Part shown: one piece after another, positions 24,943 to 34,662 of the stretch
How positions within the stretch are numbered: position 1 is the first letter of the stretch
How the letters are laid out: each line of letters opens with the position of its first letter
Source of the DNA: Thiobacillus denitrificans DSM 12475
GTDB lineage: Bacteria > Pseudomonadota > Gammaproteobacteria > Burkholderiales > Thiobacillaceae
NCBI RefSeq assembly: GCF_000376425.1
Contig: NZ_AQWL01000003.1
Location: forward strand, 57,457 to 121,456
Length of the DNA stretch: 64,000 bases
Reading direction: 5' to 3'
Notes under the pieces: model-generated
Databases searched by the model: none
Seen by the model: the letters and a program-made list of their open reading frames with translations, nothing else
Told to the model about the DNA's origin: nothing
Translations under genes and position numbers: made by a program

Positions 24943-27148
24943 CAGGCGCGCCACGAGTCCCATGCGCCGGATGAACAGTTTTTCCAGTTCCGCCACGCCG
25001 AACACCAGCAGCCCGGCGCCAGCGACCTTGAGCCATTCGAGTACCGACAGGCCGGCCGAGCCGAACACCGCCTGCATCGCTGGAAGATAGGTGAATGCCA
25101 GCTGCAGGGGAATGCAGGCGGCGATGGCCAGCAGGACATAGCGGTTTCCGGTCAGCCCGGCCTGATTGAGGACCGAGGCAAAGAGGGAACGGCTGTTGAT
25201 CAGGTAGAACATCTCGGCAGCCACGACGGCATTGACCGCCATCGTGCGCGCGGTTTCGATGCTGGTGCCGATCTGCAGCTCCCACAGGAAAAGGCCGAGC
25301 GCGCCGGTCATCATCAGGACGGAGACCATCAGCACCCGCCAGACGAAGAAAAGCCCGACAACAGGGCTTCCGCCCGGCGGCCGGGGACGGCGCGACATCA
25401 TGTCGCGTTCGGCGGGCTCGAAGGCGAGCGCCAGCCCGAGCGTACTCGACGTGACCATGTTGATCCATAAAACCTGGGCGGGCGTAAGCGGCAGCGTGAG
25501 TTCGAACAGGATTGCGGCAATCACCACCACCTGGCCGTCGGTCTGCAAGGCCTCGACCAGGCGCAGCTTGTGTTCCGGGCTGGCGCGAGCGAAGACGTCC
25601 ACCTCCATCACCACGCGGCGCAGCACCGCATCGTCTATCGTCGCGACCTCGGCGCCGGTGACGGCCGGCTTGCCGATGCCGATGGCAAGCTAGCTGCGCA
25701 CCGATGGCACGCGCCATTTCGAGGTGATCGCCGGTGATCATCTTGATGCGGATGCCGGCGCGATGGCATTCGCCCACGGCACGGATCGCCTCCTCGCGCG
25801 GCGGGTCGATGATGCCGACGAAGGCGAGATAGGCCGCATCGCCGGCATGCTGGGTGAAACCAGCCTTGTCGCCGAGAACGAGCAAAGCGCCCTCGGTGGG
25901 ATCGCCTTCTATCCACCACAATCCCTCTTCCTGGCGCAGGCGGGCATCGTTGCACAGCACGCTGGCACGGACCGCCAGGGTCAGGGCAGGATAACGCACG
26001 GTGTCGATGATGTGCCCGTCGATGCTGAAATCGCCGACTGGCGCATAACCGATGCCGCCAACGGCGAACACGTGGTCGGCGCAGACCACGCGTTGAACGG
26101 TCATTTCGTTGCGCGTCAGGGTGCCGGTCTTGTCGGAACAGATCACCGTGACCGAACCCAGGGTCTCGACGGCCGGCTGGCGCCGGATGATTGCATTGCG
26201 CCGCGCCATGCGCTGGATCCCGAGGGCGAGCGTGACCGTCATGATCGCCGGCAGCCCCTCCGGAATGGCCGAAGCCGCCAGGGCCACGACCATCATGAAC
26301 ATTTCTGCGGCGGCATGATCGCGCAACAGCGTACCGAGCAGGAAGGTCGCGGCGGCCATGGCCAGAATCGCCAGCGCCAGGATGCGGCCGAAACGGTCGA
26401 TCTGGCGCAGCGGCGGCGTGGTCAGGCTCTGGATGCCGGCGAGCATGCGGTTGATCTTGCCCAGTTCGGTGGCGCTGCCGGTGGCGACGACAATGCCGCT
26501 GGCCTGGCCATGGACGGCGAGCGTGCCCGAATAGGCCATGCCGCAGCGGTCGCCCAGCGGCGCGTCGACCGCGACCGCCGCATCCGTCTTTTCGGATGGC
26601 AGAGATTCCCCGGTCAAGGCGGCTTCCTCGACGCGCAGTTCCTTTACCGAGATCAGGCGCAAATCCGCCGGAACGCGATCGCCGGAGGTGAGCAGGACAA
26701 GATCGCCCGGCACCAGCCCGGCGGCATCGATCTCGCGTCGGCTGCCGTCGCGGATCACAGTGGCATGCGGCGAAAGCATGGCGCGTATGACATCCAGCGC
26801 AGCTTCGGCCTTGCCTTCCTGGAAAAAGCCGATGAGCGCGTTGATCACCACCGCGGCGAACAGCACGCCGGTATCGATCCAGTGGCCGAGAAAAGCCGTA
26901 ATCACTGCGGCACCCAGCATCACGTAGAGCAGGATATTGTGGAACTGCATCAGCAGGCGCAGCAGCGCGCCGCGGCGTTTCGGCGCTGCCAGCCGATTCG
27001 CTCCGTACTGCTCGAGACGGCGCCGGGCCTCGGTTTCGCCGAGGCCGTCCGGCCCTGTCTGCCACCGTTGCTGGACCGCCTCTCCAGAGAGAGTGTGCCA
27101 ATGTTCCATAGGCGCAGGCGATGGCGAGGCGGTCGAGTAGTCGATCAT
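24931..27148 (-). pseudogene. P-type cation-transporting ATPase (Ca2+/PMCA-like), broken
   Basis: The N-terminal part (27148 down to about 25695) is intact. It has TGES (179-182), the membrane segment ASAIPEGLP typical of Ca2+-type pumps and the phosphorylation site DKTGTLT (Asp339). Near 25685-25697 the frame is lost after IGAQLA; the family sequence GIGKPAVTGAEV resumes in another frame, and a TAG stop lies in that frame just before it. A second lesion near 25524-25533 joins EALQTDGQVV directly to VIAAILFELTLP, which removes about 65-70 residues including the TGDGVNDAP hinge needed for catalysis. The remaining membrane part ends at 24931. The gene cannot make an active pump. It is convergent with nnrS. 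Confidence 0.9.
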
Positions 27149-27430
27149 CCGTATGAATCCTTCGGGTGCATGGAGATGCGTGCATCTCCATCTTCAATAT
27201 GAACGAGCGTGTGGGTGGTTTTTATCAGAACGGCCGGCAGGCTCGGCAATCCGGCGCCAGCAGGCTGTCCCTGGCACTAAAAGCTGCGCCAAGCCGGGGG
27301 TTGAACGAGAAAAGGCCCCGGAAATACGCTGGATGCGTGGGAAAATCATATTTTCCTTGGCTCTGCTCCTGTTTTTTCGCTGCGGCAGGCCGTTACTATA
27401 TATAGGGAAAGGGATTGGGGAAGCGGCCGG
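27149..27430. other. Intergenic region between the ATPase remnant and the GGDEF/EAL gene
   Basis: This 282-base region separates two divergent genes. It is more AT-rich near 27340-27420, where promoters are expected. Nothing else recognisable was seen in it. Confidence 0.5.
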
Positions 27431-29824
27431 GTGCGATCGACAAGGAATTTGAGCTTTTCTGGTTTCGCCTTGATGCTGGGGCTGATGGTGGCGCTCATGG
27501 TGGCGGGGTTGAGCCGCATGAGCGTCATGAATGAAAACCTGGAAGCGATCGTCAGGACGCACAATGCCAAGATGGCGCTGGTCTGGGAAATGCGCCATGC
27601 CGCGCGCGAGCGGGCCATGATCCTGTATCACATGGTGCATACCGCCGATCCTTTCGACCGGGACGAGCTCCGGCAGCGTTTCAGCGGGCATGCGGGCACC
27701 TTCATCCAGTCCCGCTTCGACCTCGTGGCGAGCGGATTGGGTCCGCAGGAACGGGGTTATCTGGACAGTTCCCTGCGCCTGGCAAGACAGGGAGAGCGTG
27801 CGCAGAATGCCGTCCTGGACTTGCTGGACGAAGGCAGGCTGGAAGCGGCGCAGCATCTGCTCTATCACCAGGTCGTGTCGGTGCAGAACCAGGTCATGGC
27901 GCAGCTGACTCTGATGCTCGAATTCCAGCAAATGGCCACCCGGGTCGCGGAAGACAAGGCCAAGCGCGCCTTCCAGGACGCCCTCCGCCTGATGCTGGTG
28001 TTCGGATTGCTCACCCTTCTGGTGGGCAGCCTGGTCGCTTTCTATGTGATCCGCAGGGCCTCCGTGATCGAAACCGAGCTCCACCAGGAGAAGGAACGCG
28101 CTCAAATCACCCTCAGTTCCATCGGCGATGCGGTGATCAGCACCGATGAGCACGGCATGGTGAATTTCCTCAATCCGGTCGCCGAGCGCATGACCGGCTG
28201 GACGGATGACGATGCGCAGGGCAAGGCTTTGGCGGACGTTCTGCACCTGAGCGCCGAGGATGGCGAGGACGCTGCGGAAACCGCCCTGGACCCCCTGCGG
28301 ATCGGAGCCTGGGTCGAATCGTGCGGCGATTCCAGCCAACTCACGGCAAGGAACGGACAGCGCCATGCCGTAGAGCTGACGGCCAGCCCGATTCACTCCC
28401 CCGATGGCCGGATCAGAGGCGCGACCCTGGTACTGCGCGACGTCACCCGTTCCCGCGAGCTTTCACGCCAGCTGAGCTGGGCAGCCAGCCATGATGCCCT
28501 GACCCGGCTCATCAACCGGGCCGAGTTCGAGCGCAGGCTGGAATGGTTGCTGCAGGATGCCCGCACGCTGTGGCGCGAACATGCGCTGCTGTACCTGGAC
28601 CTGGATCAATTCAAGGTCGTGAACGACACCTGCGGACACGTCGCAGGAGATGAACTGCTGCGCCAGTTGACCGCCAGGCTCGATGAAAAAATGCGCAGCA
28701 GCGACAGCCTGGGCCGACTGGGCGGCGACGAATTCGGCTTGCTGCTGGAAAACTGTCCGCTGGACAAGGCGGCCGAAATGGCGGAAATGCTCAGAAGCAC
28801 CGTCGCCCAATTCCGCTTCATGTGGGAAAACAAGCCCTTCGACGTCGGCGTCAGCATCGGCGTGGCGCCCATTACCGCCGATTCCGGCACTGCCGCGCAA
28901 TTGTTGAGCACGGTGGATGCAGCCTGTTATGTGGCCAAGGACAAGGGGCGCAACCAGGTGCACATATTCCGGCCGGACGACAGGGAAACCACGCAGCGCA
29001 CCGGTGAAATGAGCTGGTCCCAGCAGCTCTCGCAAGCCATCCAGGAAGACCGCCTGCTGCTGTATGCGCAAAAGATCATGCCCCTCGACGCGTACTCCGG
29101 GCAAAAGCCGCATCTGGAAATATTGGTGCGCATGGTGGGCGAGGCGGGCCAGCTGGTGCCGCCGATGTCCTTCATCCCCGCCGCCGAGCGTTACGGCATG
29201 ATGCCCGCCCTGGATCGCTGGGTCATTCGCAACGTACTGGCGAGACTGTCCCGGCGCCAGACGACTTCCATGGATCCCAGCTGCGCCATCAATCTGTCCG
29301 GCCAATCGCTGGGCGACAAGGCCATGCTGCCCTACATCCTGGCGCAGTTCGAGCAGACCGGAGTGCCGCCGCAGCATGTCTGCTTCGAGATCACCGAGAC
29401 CGCCGCAGTGGCCAATCTGCGCGCGGCCGCCGAGTTCATCCAGACCCTGCGCGAGCTGGGCTGCCATTTCTCGCTCGATGATTTCGGCAGCGGCATGTCC
29501 TCTTTCGGCTACCTGCGGCAGCTGGATGTGGATTACCTCAAGATCGACGGCGCGTTTGTACGCAACATGCGCGAAGACGCCACCGACCGCGCCATGGTGG
29601 AGGCGATCAACAACATCGGCCATGTCATGGGGCTGCGTACCGTCGCCGAATATGTGGAGGACGCCGCCACGGCTGAATTGCTGCTCGGCATGGGCGTCGA
29701 TTATGCCCAGGGCTACGCAATCCACCGCCCCGAGCCGCTGACCGCTGATTTCATCCTTCTGCTGGATGAGCGCCTGGGGGGAGCGGTCAGGCCGCTGCCA
29801 GCATCTGCTTGCGGTAGCGGTTGA
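27431..29824 (+). CDS. Membrane PAS-GGDEF-EAL c-di-GMP protein
   Basis: The protein has 797 residues. A membrane helix (about 10-28), an extracytoplasmic helical sensor (about 30-185) and a second helix (about 187-206) are followed by a PAS domain (about 225-340). The GGDEF domain has an intact GGDEF (431-435) and an inhibitory I-site RSSD (422-425). The EAL domain has EIL at 563-565 in place of EAL and keeps DDFGSG and the later ExxE/KIDG motifs. Both synthesis and breakdown of c-di-GMP are possible. The start is GTG at 27431 with GGGGAAG upstream. The C-terminal tail runs over a gene remnant on the other strand, so its last residues may not be original. Confidence 0.9.
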   Translation: MRSTRNLSFSGFALMLGLMVALMVAGLSRMSVMNENLEAIVRTHNAKMALVWEMRHAARERAMILYHMVHTADPFDRDELRQRFSGHAGTFIQSRFDLVASGLGPQERGYLDSSLRLARQGERAQNAVLDLLDEGRLEAAQHLLYHQVVSVQNQVMAQLTLMLEFQQMATRVAEDKAKRAFQDALRLMLVFGLLTLLVGSLVAFYVIRRASVIETELHQEKERAQITLSSIGDAVISTDEHGMVNFLNPVAERMTGWTDDDAQGKALADVLHLSAEDGEDAAETALDPLRIGAWVESCGDSSQLTARNGQRHAVELTASPIHSPDGRIRGATLVLRDVTRSRELSRQLSWAASHDALTRLINRAEFERRLEWLLQDARTLWREHALLYLDLDQFKVVNDTCGHVAGDELLRQLTARLDEKMRSSDSLGRLGGDEFGLLLENCPLDKAAEMAEMLRSTVAQFRFMWENKPFDVGVSIGVAPITADSGTAAQLLSTVDAACYVAKDKGRNQVHIFRPDDRETTQRTGEMSWSQQLSQAIQEDRLLLYAQKIMPLDAYSGQKPHLEILVRMVGEAGQLVPPMSFIPAAERYGMMPALDRWVIRNVLARLSRRQTTSMDPSCAINLSGQSLGDKAMLPYILAQFEQTGVPPQHVCFEITETAAVANLRAAAEFIQTLRELGCHFSLDDFGSGMSSFGYLRQLDVDYLKIDGAFVRNMREDATDRAMVEAINNIGHVMGLRTVAEYVEDAATAELLLGMGVDYAQGYAIHRPEPLTADFILLLDERLGGAVRPLPASACGSG

Positions 29825-29925
29825 GGTCGCGCAGGAAAATTTCGATGGCCGGCAATGCAGCTCAAGGGCCAGCGCCTGCTCGCCGGTGAGCAGGCGGCAT
29901 CGAAATGGCATAATCAAATCCTGCA
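29787..29925 (-). pseudogene. Short remnant of an unidentified gene's 3' end
   Basis: On the minus strand, coding-like text reads RLLTGEQALALELH, then after a frame change IEIFLRDLNRYRKQM, ending at a stop near 29819. The two parts lie in different frames, as in a decayed C-terminus. It overlaps the end of the GGDEF/EAL gene and the gap before the next gene. The parent family is not recognised. Confidence 0.35.
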
Positions 29926-29939
29926 CGCACCGCGTCCTC

Positions 29940-30812
29940 ATGATCCCCGACTTCCCCGCCGCCGCCCTGCCCGACACCTTCGCCATGCACGAGGGTGAAT
30001 TGATCGCCTTGCAAGTACGCGCCACGCGCGCACTGGGGCTGCCGGGCCCGCATTTCCACGACAGCCTGCCCGACGGGACGTCCGCCCCTGCGCTGATCGT
30101 CATTCCCGCGGGCACATTCGAATATGGCGCCGCCGCCGGGGAAAATGCGCCGGCCCAGGAACGCCCGCGCCGCACCGCCCTGATCGAACGCAGTTTCGCC
30201 ATGGGTATTTATCCGGTCACTACCGAAGAATTCGAAGCCTATGCCCGCGCCACCGGCTGGCAGCGGCGCACGGAACTGCTGTGGCTGTCCGGCCGCAAGC
30301 CGGTCGTCAACGTGCGGCAGAGCGATGCACGCGATTATTGCGCCTGGCTCTCCCGGCAGACCGGGCAGCGCTACCGCCTGCCCACCGAGCAGGAATGGGA
30401 ATACGCCTACCGCGCCGGGGCCGCAAGTGCCTATCCGCAGGGTGATCGCATCATCCCCGCCGAGGCGCTCTACAATACCCGCCAGGGTTTCGACGCCGCG
30501 CGCCCCCGGCGTCCGCGCCTGCTGTCGCGCTGTTTCGTCCGCTGCGGCGCAATGGAGGTCGGCAAATTGCGCCCCAACCGCTGGGGCCTGCACGATATGC
30601 CGGGCAATGTGTGGGAATACACGGCCAGCCCCTGGACCCGCGACCACGCCAGCCTCCCGGAGCGCCCTCTGCCCGGCAAACCGCAAGCCGTCGTCACCAA
30701 GGGAGGGTCGTGGTTCGACGGCCCCGAAGACTGCCGGGGCGCCGCACGGCGGCGGCGCCTGGAAAACGAACTGGACATCAATCTTGGATTTCGCGTGGCA
30801 CGCGATGTTTAG
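29940..30812 (+). CDS. SUMF1/FGE-domain protein
   Basis: The protein has 290 residues and no signal peptide. The formylglycine-generating-enzyme fold is clear: VIPAGTFEYG (about 59-68), MGIYPVTTEEFEAYARATGW, YRLPTEQEWEYAYRAGA (about 146-162), NRWGLHDMPGNVWEYTASPW and GGSWFDGPEDCRGAARRR near the end, closing with LGFRVARDV. True FGE has two reactive cysteines in the GGSW region; here only one (GPEDC) is present. It is more likely a FGE-like enzyme or binding protein than a sulfatase activator. The ATG at 29940 follows an in-frame reading of the remnant region. Confidence 0.8.
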   Translation: MIPDFPAAALPDTFAMHEGELIALQVRATRALGLPGPHFHDSLPDGTSAPALIVIPAGTFEYGAAAGENAPAQERPRRTALIERSFAMGIYPVTTEEFEAYARATGWQRRTELLWLSGRKPVVNVRQSDARDYCAWLSRQTGQRYRLPTEQEWEYAYRAGAASAYPQGDRIIPAEALYNTRQGFDAARPRRPRLLSRCFVRCGAMEVGKLRPNRWGLHDMPGNVWEYTASPWTRDHASLPERPLPGKPQAVVTKGGSWFDGPEDCRGAARRRRLENELDINLGFRVARDV

Positions 30813-30880
30813 GCTTGTCATGCGGACTGCGGCAGGCCAGGATTACCGCATCCCCATCCAATCAATCACGGCCTAGCTGC

Positions 30881-31771
30881 ATGCCCATGTCAGCCCTCCC
30901 ATCCGAAGCCGATATTTTTATCGCCGAACTCGATGCCGCGGTCGAGGCGCACATGAACTGGACGCGCCGGATCCTGCGCTGCGCGGTGCTGCGCACGGCC
31001 CCGGGCGAAGACGTACTCGCCCCGATGGCACACACCCTTTGCCATTTCGGGAACTGGTTCATGTCGAGCCGGGCCGAATTCGAGGCGCTCGATGCGCAGG
31101 CCGCGCAACGCGTCGAAGCGGTGCATCAGGCGATGCATGACGCGATTCGTTCCATCTGCACCCGGGTGCTGGCCGGCCAGCCAGGCAACCATGCCGACCT
31201 GGAGACATTCGAGCAATCGCAATCCGATCTGCTCGCCCTGCTGGCCCGCTTCAAGACATTGATTCTTACCCAGGCCGTGCGGCACGATCCGCTGACAGGG
31301 CTGCCTCTGCGCTACGGAATCGAAAACGATTTTGCCCTGTGCCGGAAGGAAGCCCGGCGCGCCTGCAACCTGCTGTATGTCGCGATGATCGACATGGATC
31401 ATTTCAAGCCGGTCAACGATACCCATGGCCATCTGGTGGGCGACCAAGTTTTGCGCCAGTTGGCCGGCGTCCTGAAACAGACCCTGCGAAGCAACGAGCC
31501 CCTGTATCGTTTCGGCGGAGAAGAATTTCTCTGGCTGCTGCAATGCAAGTCTGTCGCAGAGGCCGAGCAGTCCGCGCAACGCCTTCTGGGTGCGATCCGC
31601 ACCACCTCCGTGCCGGTTCCCGGTAGCGTCCCGCTGGTGCTGACCGTCACCCTTGGTCTGGCCCGGGTGCGCGAGCAGGACGACCTGTCCAGTGCCATCA
31701 TGCGCGCCGATCTGGCACTTTACGAAGGAAAGAAAAACGGACGTGACCGTTACGTCATCGCGGATCCCTGA
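30881..31771 (+). CDS. Diguanylate cyclase with zinc-binding CZB domain (DgcZ-like)
   Basis: The protein has 296 residues. The N-terminal CZB domain has His24, Cys54 (LCHFGNW), His82 and His86, with the same spacing as the zinc ligands of E. coli DgcZ (His22, Cys52, His79, His83 differ only by offset). The C-terminal domain has GGEEF in RFGGEEFLWLL, an active cyclase motif. The I-site position reads RSNE instead of RxxD, so product inhibition is probably absent. Zinc would be expected to inhibit synthesis of c-di-GMP. A second ATG at 30887 is an equally possible start; no clear ribosome binding site separates them. Confidence 0.88.
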   Translation: MPMSALPSEADIFIAELDAAVEAHMNWTRRILRCAVLRTAPGEDVLAPMAHTLCHFGNWFMSSRAEFEALDAQAAQRVEAVHQAMHDAIRSICTRVLAGQPGNHADLETFEQSQSDLLALLARFKTLILTQAVRHDPLTGLPLRYGIENDFALCRKEARRACNLLYVAMIDMDHFKPVNDTHGHLVGDQVLRQLAGVLKQTLRSNEPLYRFGGEEFLWLLQCKSVAEAEQSAQRLLGAIRTTSVPVPGSVPLVLTVTLGLARVREQDDLSSAIMRADLALYEGKKNGRDRYVIADP

Positions 31772-31789
31772 CCGTGCCGTCCCGGCGGC

Positions 31790-32755
31790 TCAGATCGCCA
31801 GTTCCTCCTCGGCCTGGATCAGCACCTGGGCCAGCCGCAGGCCGCTTTCCCAGGCGCGCTCTATTCCCGCGCCGGCGATGCTGTCGCCAATCAGGGCGAC
31901 CCGGTTTTCGCGGTCGCCCAGCCAGTAGCCGCCGACCGAGGTTTGCGGTAAGGCATGGCGCCACAGGTGAGATGCTTCGATGTCAACCGGGCAGGCCAGT
32001 CCGAGCAGTCCCATCAAGGCCGAAGCGGCACGATTGCTGGCCTCTTCAATCGAGGCTTCGAGATAGGTTTCGGCAAATTCGTGGCTGCTGTATACCGCCC
32101 ACAGGCCCGGGCCATTGAATGCCTGGCGTACCGCCAGATTCAGCAAATGGTCGTCGAACTTGATGACATCCGCCGCCGGGCCGCCTTCCCAGCGCATCAG
32201 GAACGACCAGATCGGGCGATAACGCACTTCGCCCAGGCGCTCACGCAGCAACGGCAGCGCATCGAGCATGGGGATGGCCTGCGGGGCGGGGACGCTGCAA
32301 ATGACGCAATCGTAATCGCCGAGCGTCTGACCGTTTTCCAGGACGATCGTGCGCGGCCGCAACGCCGCGACCGGGCTCAGGGTGTGCAGGCGCGCATCGC
32401 CCAGCAAATGGTGTACCAGTTGCGAAGGCTCGATGGTGGGCCGGTAATGGTTTTGCAGCTGCGCCTGCGCCCACGACACGGTGGCGCGCCCCTGCCAGAT
32501 GTTGCCGCGCACCGGAGCGACCCAGCCCTGGCGTACCCAGTCGCGCAGCTGGCTGCGGAAGGGGTCGCGCCGGGCCGAAAGAAACGGGCTCGCCAGCGAT
32601 GCCCAGCCCTGTCCCGTGCGCCTGGTCGACAGGCGCCCGCCGGCGCCGCGCGCTTTGTCGTAGACGTCGACATCCCAACCCGCTGCGGCGAGCTTTCCTG
32701 CGCAGCTGGCACCGGCGACGCCGGCGCCGACAATGCCTGCTCTAAGTCTTGTCAT
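31790..32755 (-). CDS. Renalase-like FAD-dependent oxidoreductase
   Basis: The protein has 321 residues and is soluble. It opens with the FAD-binding motif GIVGAGVAGASCAG (7-20), then YDKARGAGGRLSTRR (about 32-46), which is typical of renalase-type flavoproteins of the NAD(P)-binding amine-oxidase-like group. The C-terminal FAD contact is ALIGDSIAGAGIERAWESG. The substrate is not known. It is convergent with the diguanylate cyclase gene. Confidence 0.85.
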   Translation of the reverse strand: MTRLRAGIVGAGVAGASCAGKLAAAGWDVDVYDKARGAGGRLSTRRTGQGWASLASPFLSARRDPFRSQLRDWVRQGWVAPVRGNIWQGRATVSWAQAQLQNHYRPTIEPSQLVHHLLGDARLHTLSPVAALRPRTIVLENGQTLGDYDCVICSVPAPQAIPMLDALPLLRERLGEVRYRPIWSFLMRWEGGPAADVIKFDDHLLNLAVRQAFNGPGLWAVYSSHEFAETYLEASIEEASNRAASALMGLLGLACPVDIEASHLWRHALPQTSVGGYWLGDRENRVALIGDSIAGAGIERAWESGLRLAQVLIQAEEELAI

Positions 32756-32925
32756 GCTTTTTTCCCTTGTTGCGGCCGCAGGGCGGCCGGCTGCTGGTTG
32801 ACTTGTAGTGAAATCGAGGCCTCTGCGGCAATGCGAGGCAGCCCGCGTAAATCAGCGGAGCATTGCCTGCCCGCCCGGATGGCGGGACACTCTCCATTTT
32901 CAAACCCAATGACCGTGGCCACGCA

Positions 32926-33366
32926 TTATCGGTTCCGGTCGCCGTCTGTTTTCTGCATGGATACATGCCGTATGCCTGCCTCTTCGTATTCCTCGCCCAC
33001 AATGATGAAACCGGCCCGCGCATAGAACCCGGCCGCATGGGTCTGCGCGCTGAGTCTGACGGTACGATAGCCGCGTGCCTGCGCCGCCCGCAAGGCCGCG
33101 GCCAGCAAAGCCTGGCCGACGCCGCGCCCGCGCCAGGCGGGCAGCACCGCCATGCGTCCGATATGGCCGTCGGGCAGCAGGCGGGCGCAGCCAATCGGGG
33201 CAGCATCCGCGGCGATGGCCAGCAGATGCAGCGAATGCATGTCGTACGCGTCCCATTCCAGCGCCTCGGGCACGCCCTGCTCGTCGATGAAGACCGCGCG
33301 GCGTACCGCGCTCAGGCGTCGCGCATCGTGCGCCCAATCGGTTTCGAGCAGCGTGAAGGCGGCCAT
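32926..33366 (-). CDS. GNAT-family N-acetyltransferase
   Basis: The protein has 146 residues. The acetyl-CoA loop reads RGRGVGQALL (about 79-88) after the strand IGRMAVLPAW, and the C-terminal part has QTHAAGFYARAGF, the usual tyrosine-containing helix. N-terminal VRRAVFIDEQGVPEALEWD resembles ElaA/YjcF-type members. The substrate is not known. The stop of the upstream transporter is three bases away, so it is in the same transcript as the genes at 33370-36464. Confidence 0.88.
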   Translation of the reverse strand: MAAFTLLETDWAHDARRLSAVRRAVFIDEQGVPEALEWDAYDMHSLHLLAIAADAAPIGCARLLPDGHIGRMAVLPAWRGRGVGQALLAAALRAAQARGYRTVRLSAQTHAAGFYARAGFIIVGEEYEEAGIRHVSMQKTDGDRNR

Positions 33367-33369
33367 GAT

Positions 33370-34662
33370 TCAGGCGCCGCCGTGAGCAAACCGCCGTGCC
33401 GCGCGATGGCCGCGTGCGGCCTGCACGTCACGCAACGCCCACAGCCCGGCGGCGAAATAGCTGCCGGTGATCAGCAGGGACTGGCGATGATCGCCCTGAG
33501 TGATCCAGCTGGCCGCGCCGTAGGTCAGCGGCCCGAGGATGGACGCGAGCTTCACCGCCAGCCCCCACAGCCCGAAAAACTCGGCTTGCTGCGCAGGGGG
33601 CGCGAGCAGGCCGACCAGCGCGCGCCCCGCCGACTGCGACGCCCCCATGCACAGCCCGGCCAGATTGGCCGCCACCCAGAACATGCGCTCGTCGGGCGCG
33701 GCCCAGGCGAGCAGCACCATCACGATCCAACCGACGAGTGTCAGCGCGATCGACCGCACGTGCCCGATGCGGTCCTGCACATGGCCGAACACGAAGGCAC
33801 CGAGCGCTGCGGTGATGTTGACCACCAGCACCAGCACGATGGTGCGCTGGGTGTCGAAATGGAACACCTGGCTGGCATAGATCGCCGCCAGCGTGATGAC
33901 CGCGGCGATCCCGGCCTGGTACAGCACGGTGCAGACGAGGAAACGTTTGAGGTCGGGCAACCGGCCGAGATGGCCGAGGGTGTGGCGTACCTGCTGCCAG
34001 GCATTGCGCGACGTGTGGCCGCCATTCGGCGTGGCGCGCTCGTGCAGCATCAGGAGCGCGGGCAGGCTCGCCAGCATGAAAATCGCGGCGGTGATGAGCA
34101 TGGAGACCGGCACGAACTCGGCCGCAGTCTGCCCGCGTGCCTGCGCCCAGCCGATGTATGCGAGGCTCGCGCCGAGCGACACCAGGCCGCCGACATAGCC
34201 GAGCGTCCAGCCCCAGCCCGATATCCTGCCGAGCGCGCGCGGCCGCGCCAGTTCGGGCAGGAAAGCGGCGATGAGGTTCTCGCCGGTGCCGAAGAAATAG
34301 TTGGAGAGAACCAGCGCAGCGATCGCCAGCGCAAGCGCACCCGGCGCGGCGAAATAGAGCAGTGCGGTGGCGCCGACGCAGCCGAGCGTGGTCAGCCACA
34401 GCAGCGTCTTTTTCCTTGCATGGGCATCGGCCCAGGCACCGACCAGCGGCGCGGTCAGCATGATGAGGGCGTACGAGACGGACAGCGCGAGGGTCCACGT
34501 GAAAGTCGCCCACGGCGCGTCGCCGGCGACGACCGCGACGAAATACGCACCGAATACCGCGGTGATGACGACCGTCGTGTAGCCGGAATTGGCGAAGTCG
34601 TACATCGCCCAGGCCCACACCTCGCGTCGGGACACGCCCGGCCGCAGCAGCAGCCCCGCCAT
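33370..34662 (-). CDS. UMF1/Atg22-type major facilitator transporter
   Basis: The protein has 430 residues and about 12 membrane helices. The N-terminus reads WAMYDFANSGYTTVVITAVFG, the signature of the UMF1 (Atg22-like) family, and LVGAWADAHARKK is the MFS motif after helix 2. Bacterial members have no agreed substrate; yeast Atg22 exports amino acids from the vacuole. The ATG overlaps the stop of the upstream ABC exporter by one base. Confidence 0.9.
   Translation of the reverse strand: MAGLLLRPGVSRREVWAWAMYDFANSGYTTVVITAVFGAYFVAVVAGDAPWATFTWTLALSVSYALIMLTAPLVGAWADAHARKKTLLWLTTLGCVGATALLYFAAPGALALAIAALVLSNYFFGTGENLIAAFLPELARPRALGRISGWGWTLGYVGGLVSLGASLAYIGWAQARGQTAAEFVPVSMLITAAIFMLASLPALLMLHERATPNGGHTSRNAWQQVRHTLGHLGRLPDLKRFLVCTVLYQAGIAAVITLAAIYASQVFHFDTQRTIVLVLVVNITAALGAFVFGHVQDRIGHVRSIALTLVGWIVMVLLAWAAPDERMFWVAANLAGLCMGASQSAGRALVGLLAPPAQQAEFFGLWGLAVKLASILGPLTYGAASWITQGDHRQSLLITGSYFAAGLWALRDVQAARGHRAARRFAHGGA

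Noticed and set aside
24931-25626. A separate small membrane protein gene
   Set aside because: Its sequence is the C-terminal membrane part of the broken ATPase, not an independent gene.
29766-29939. A start 58 codons earlier for the SUMF1-domain protein
   Set aside because: That leader overlaps the GGDEF/EAL tail and the gene remnant and has no resemblance to the family.
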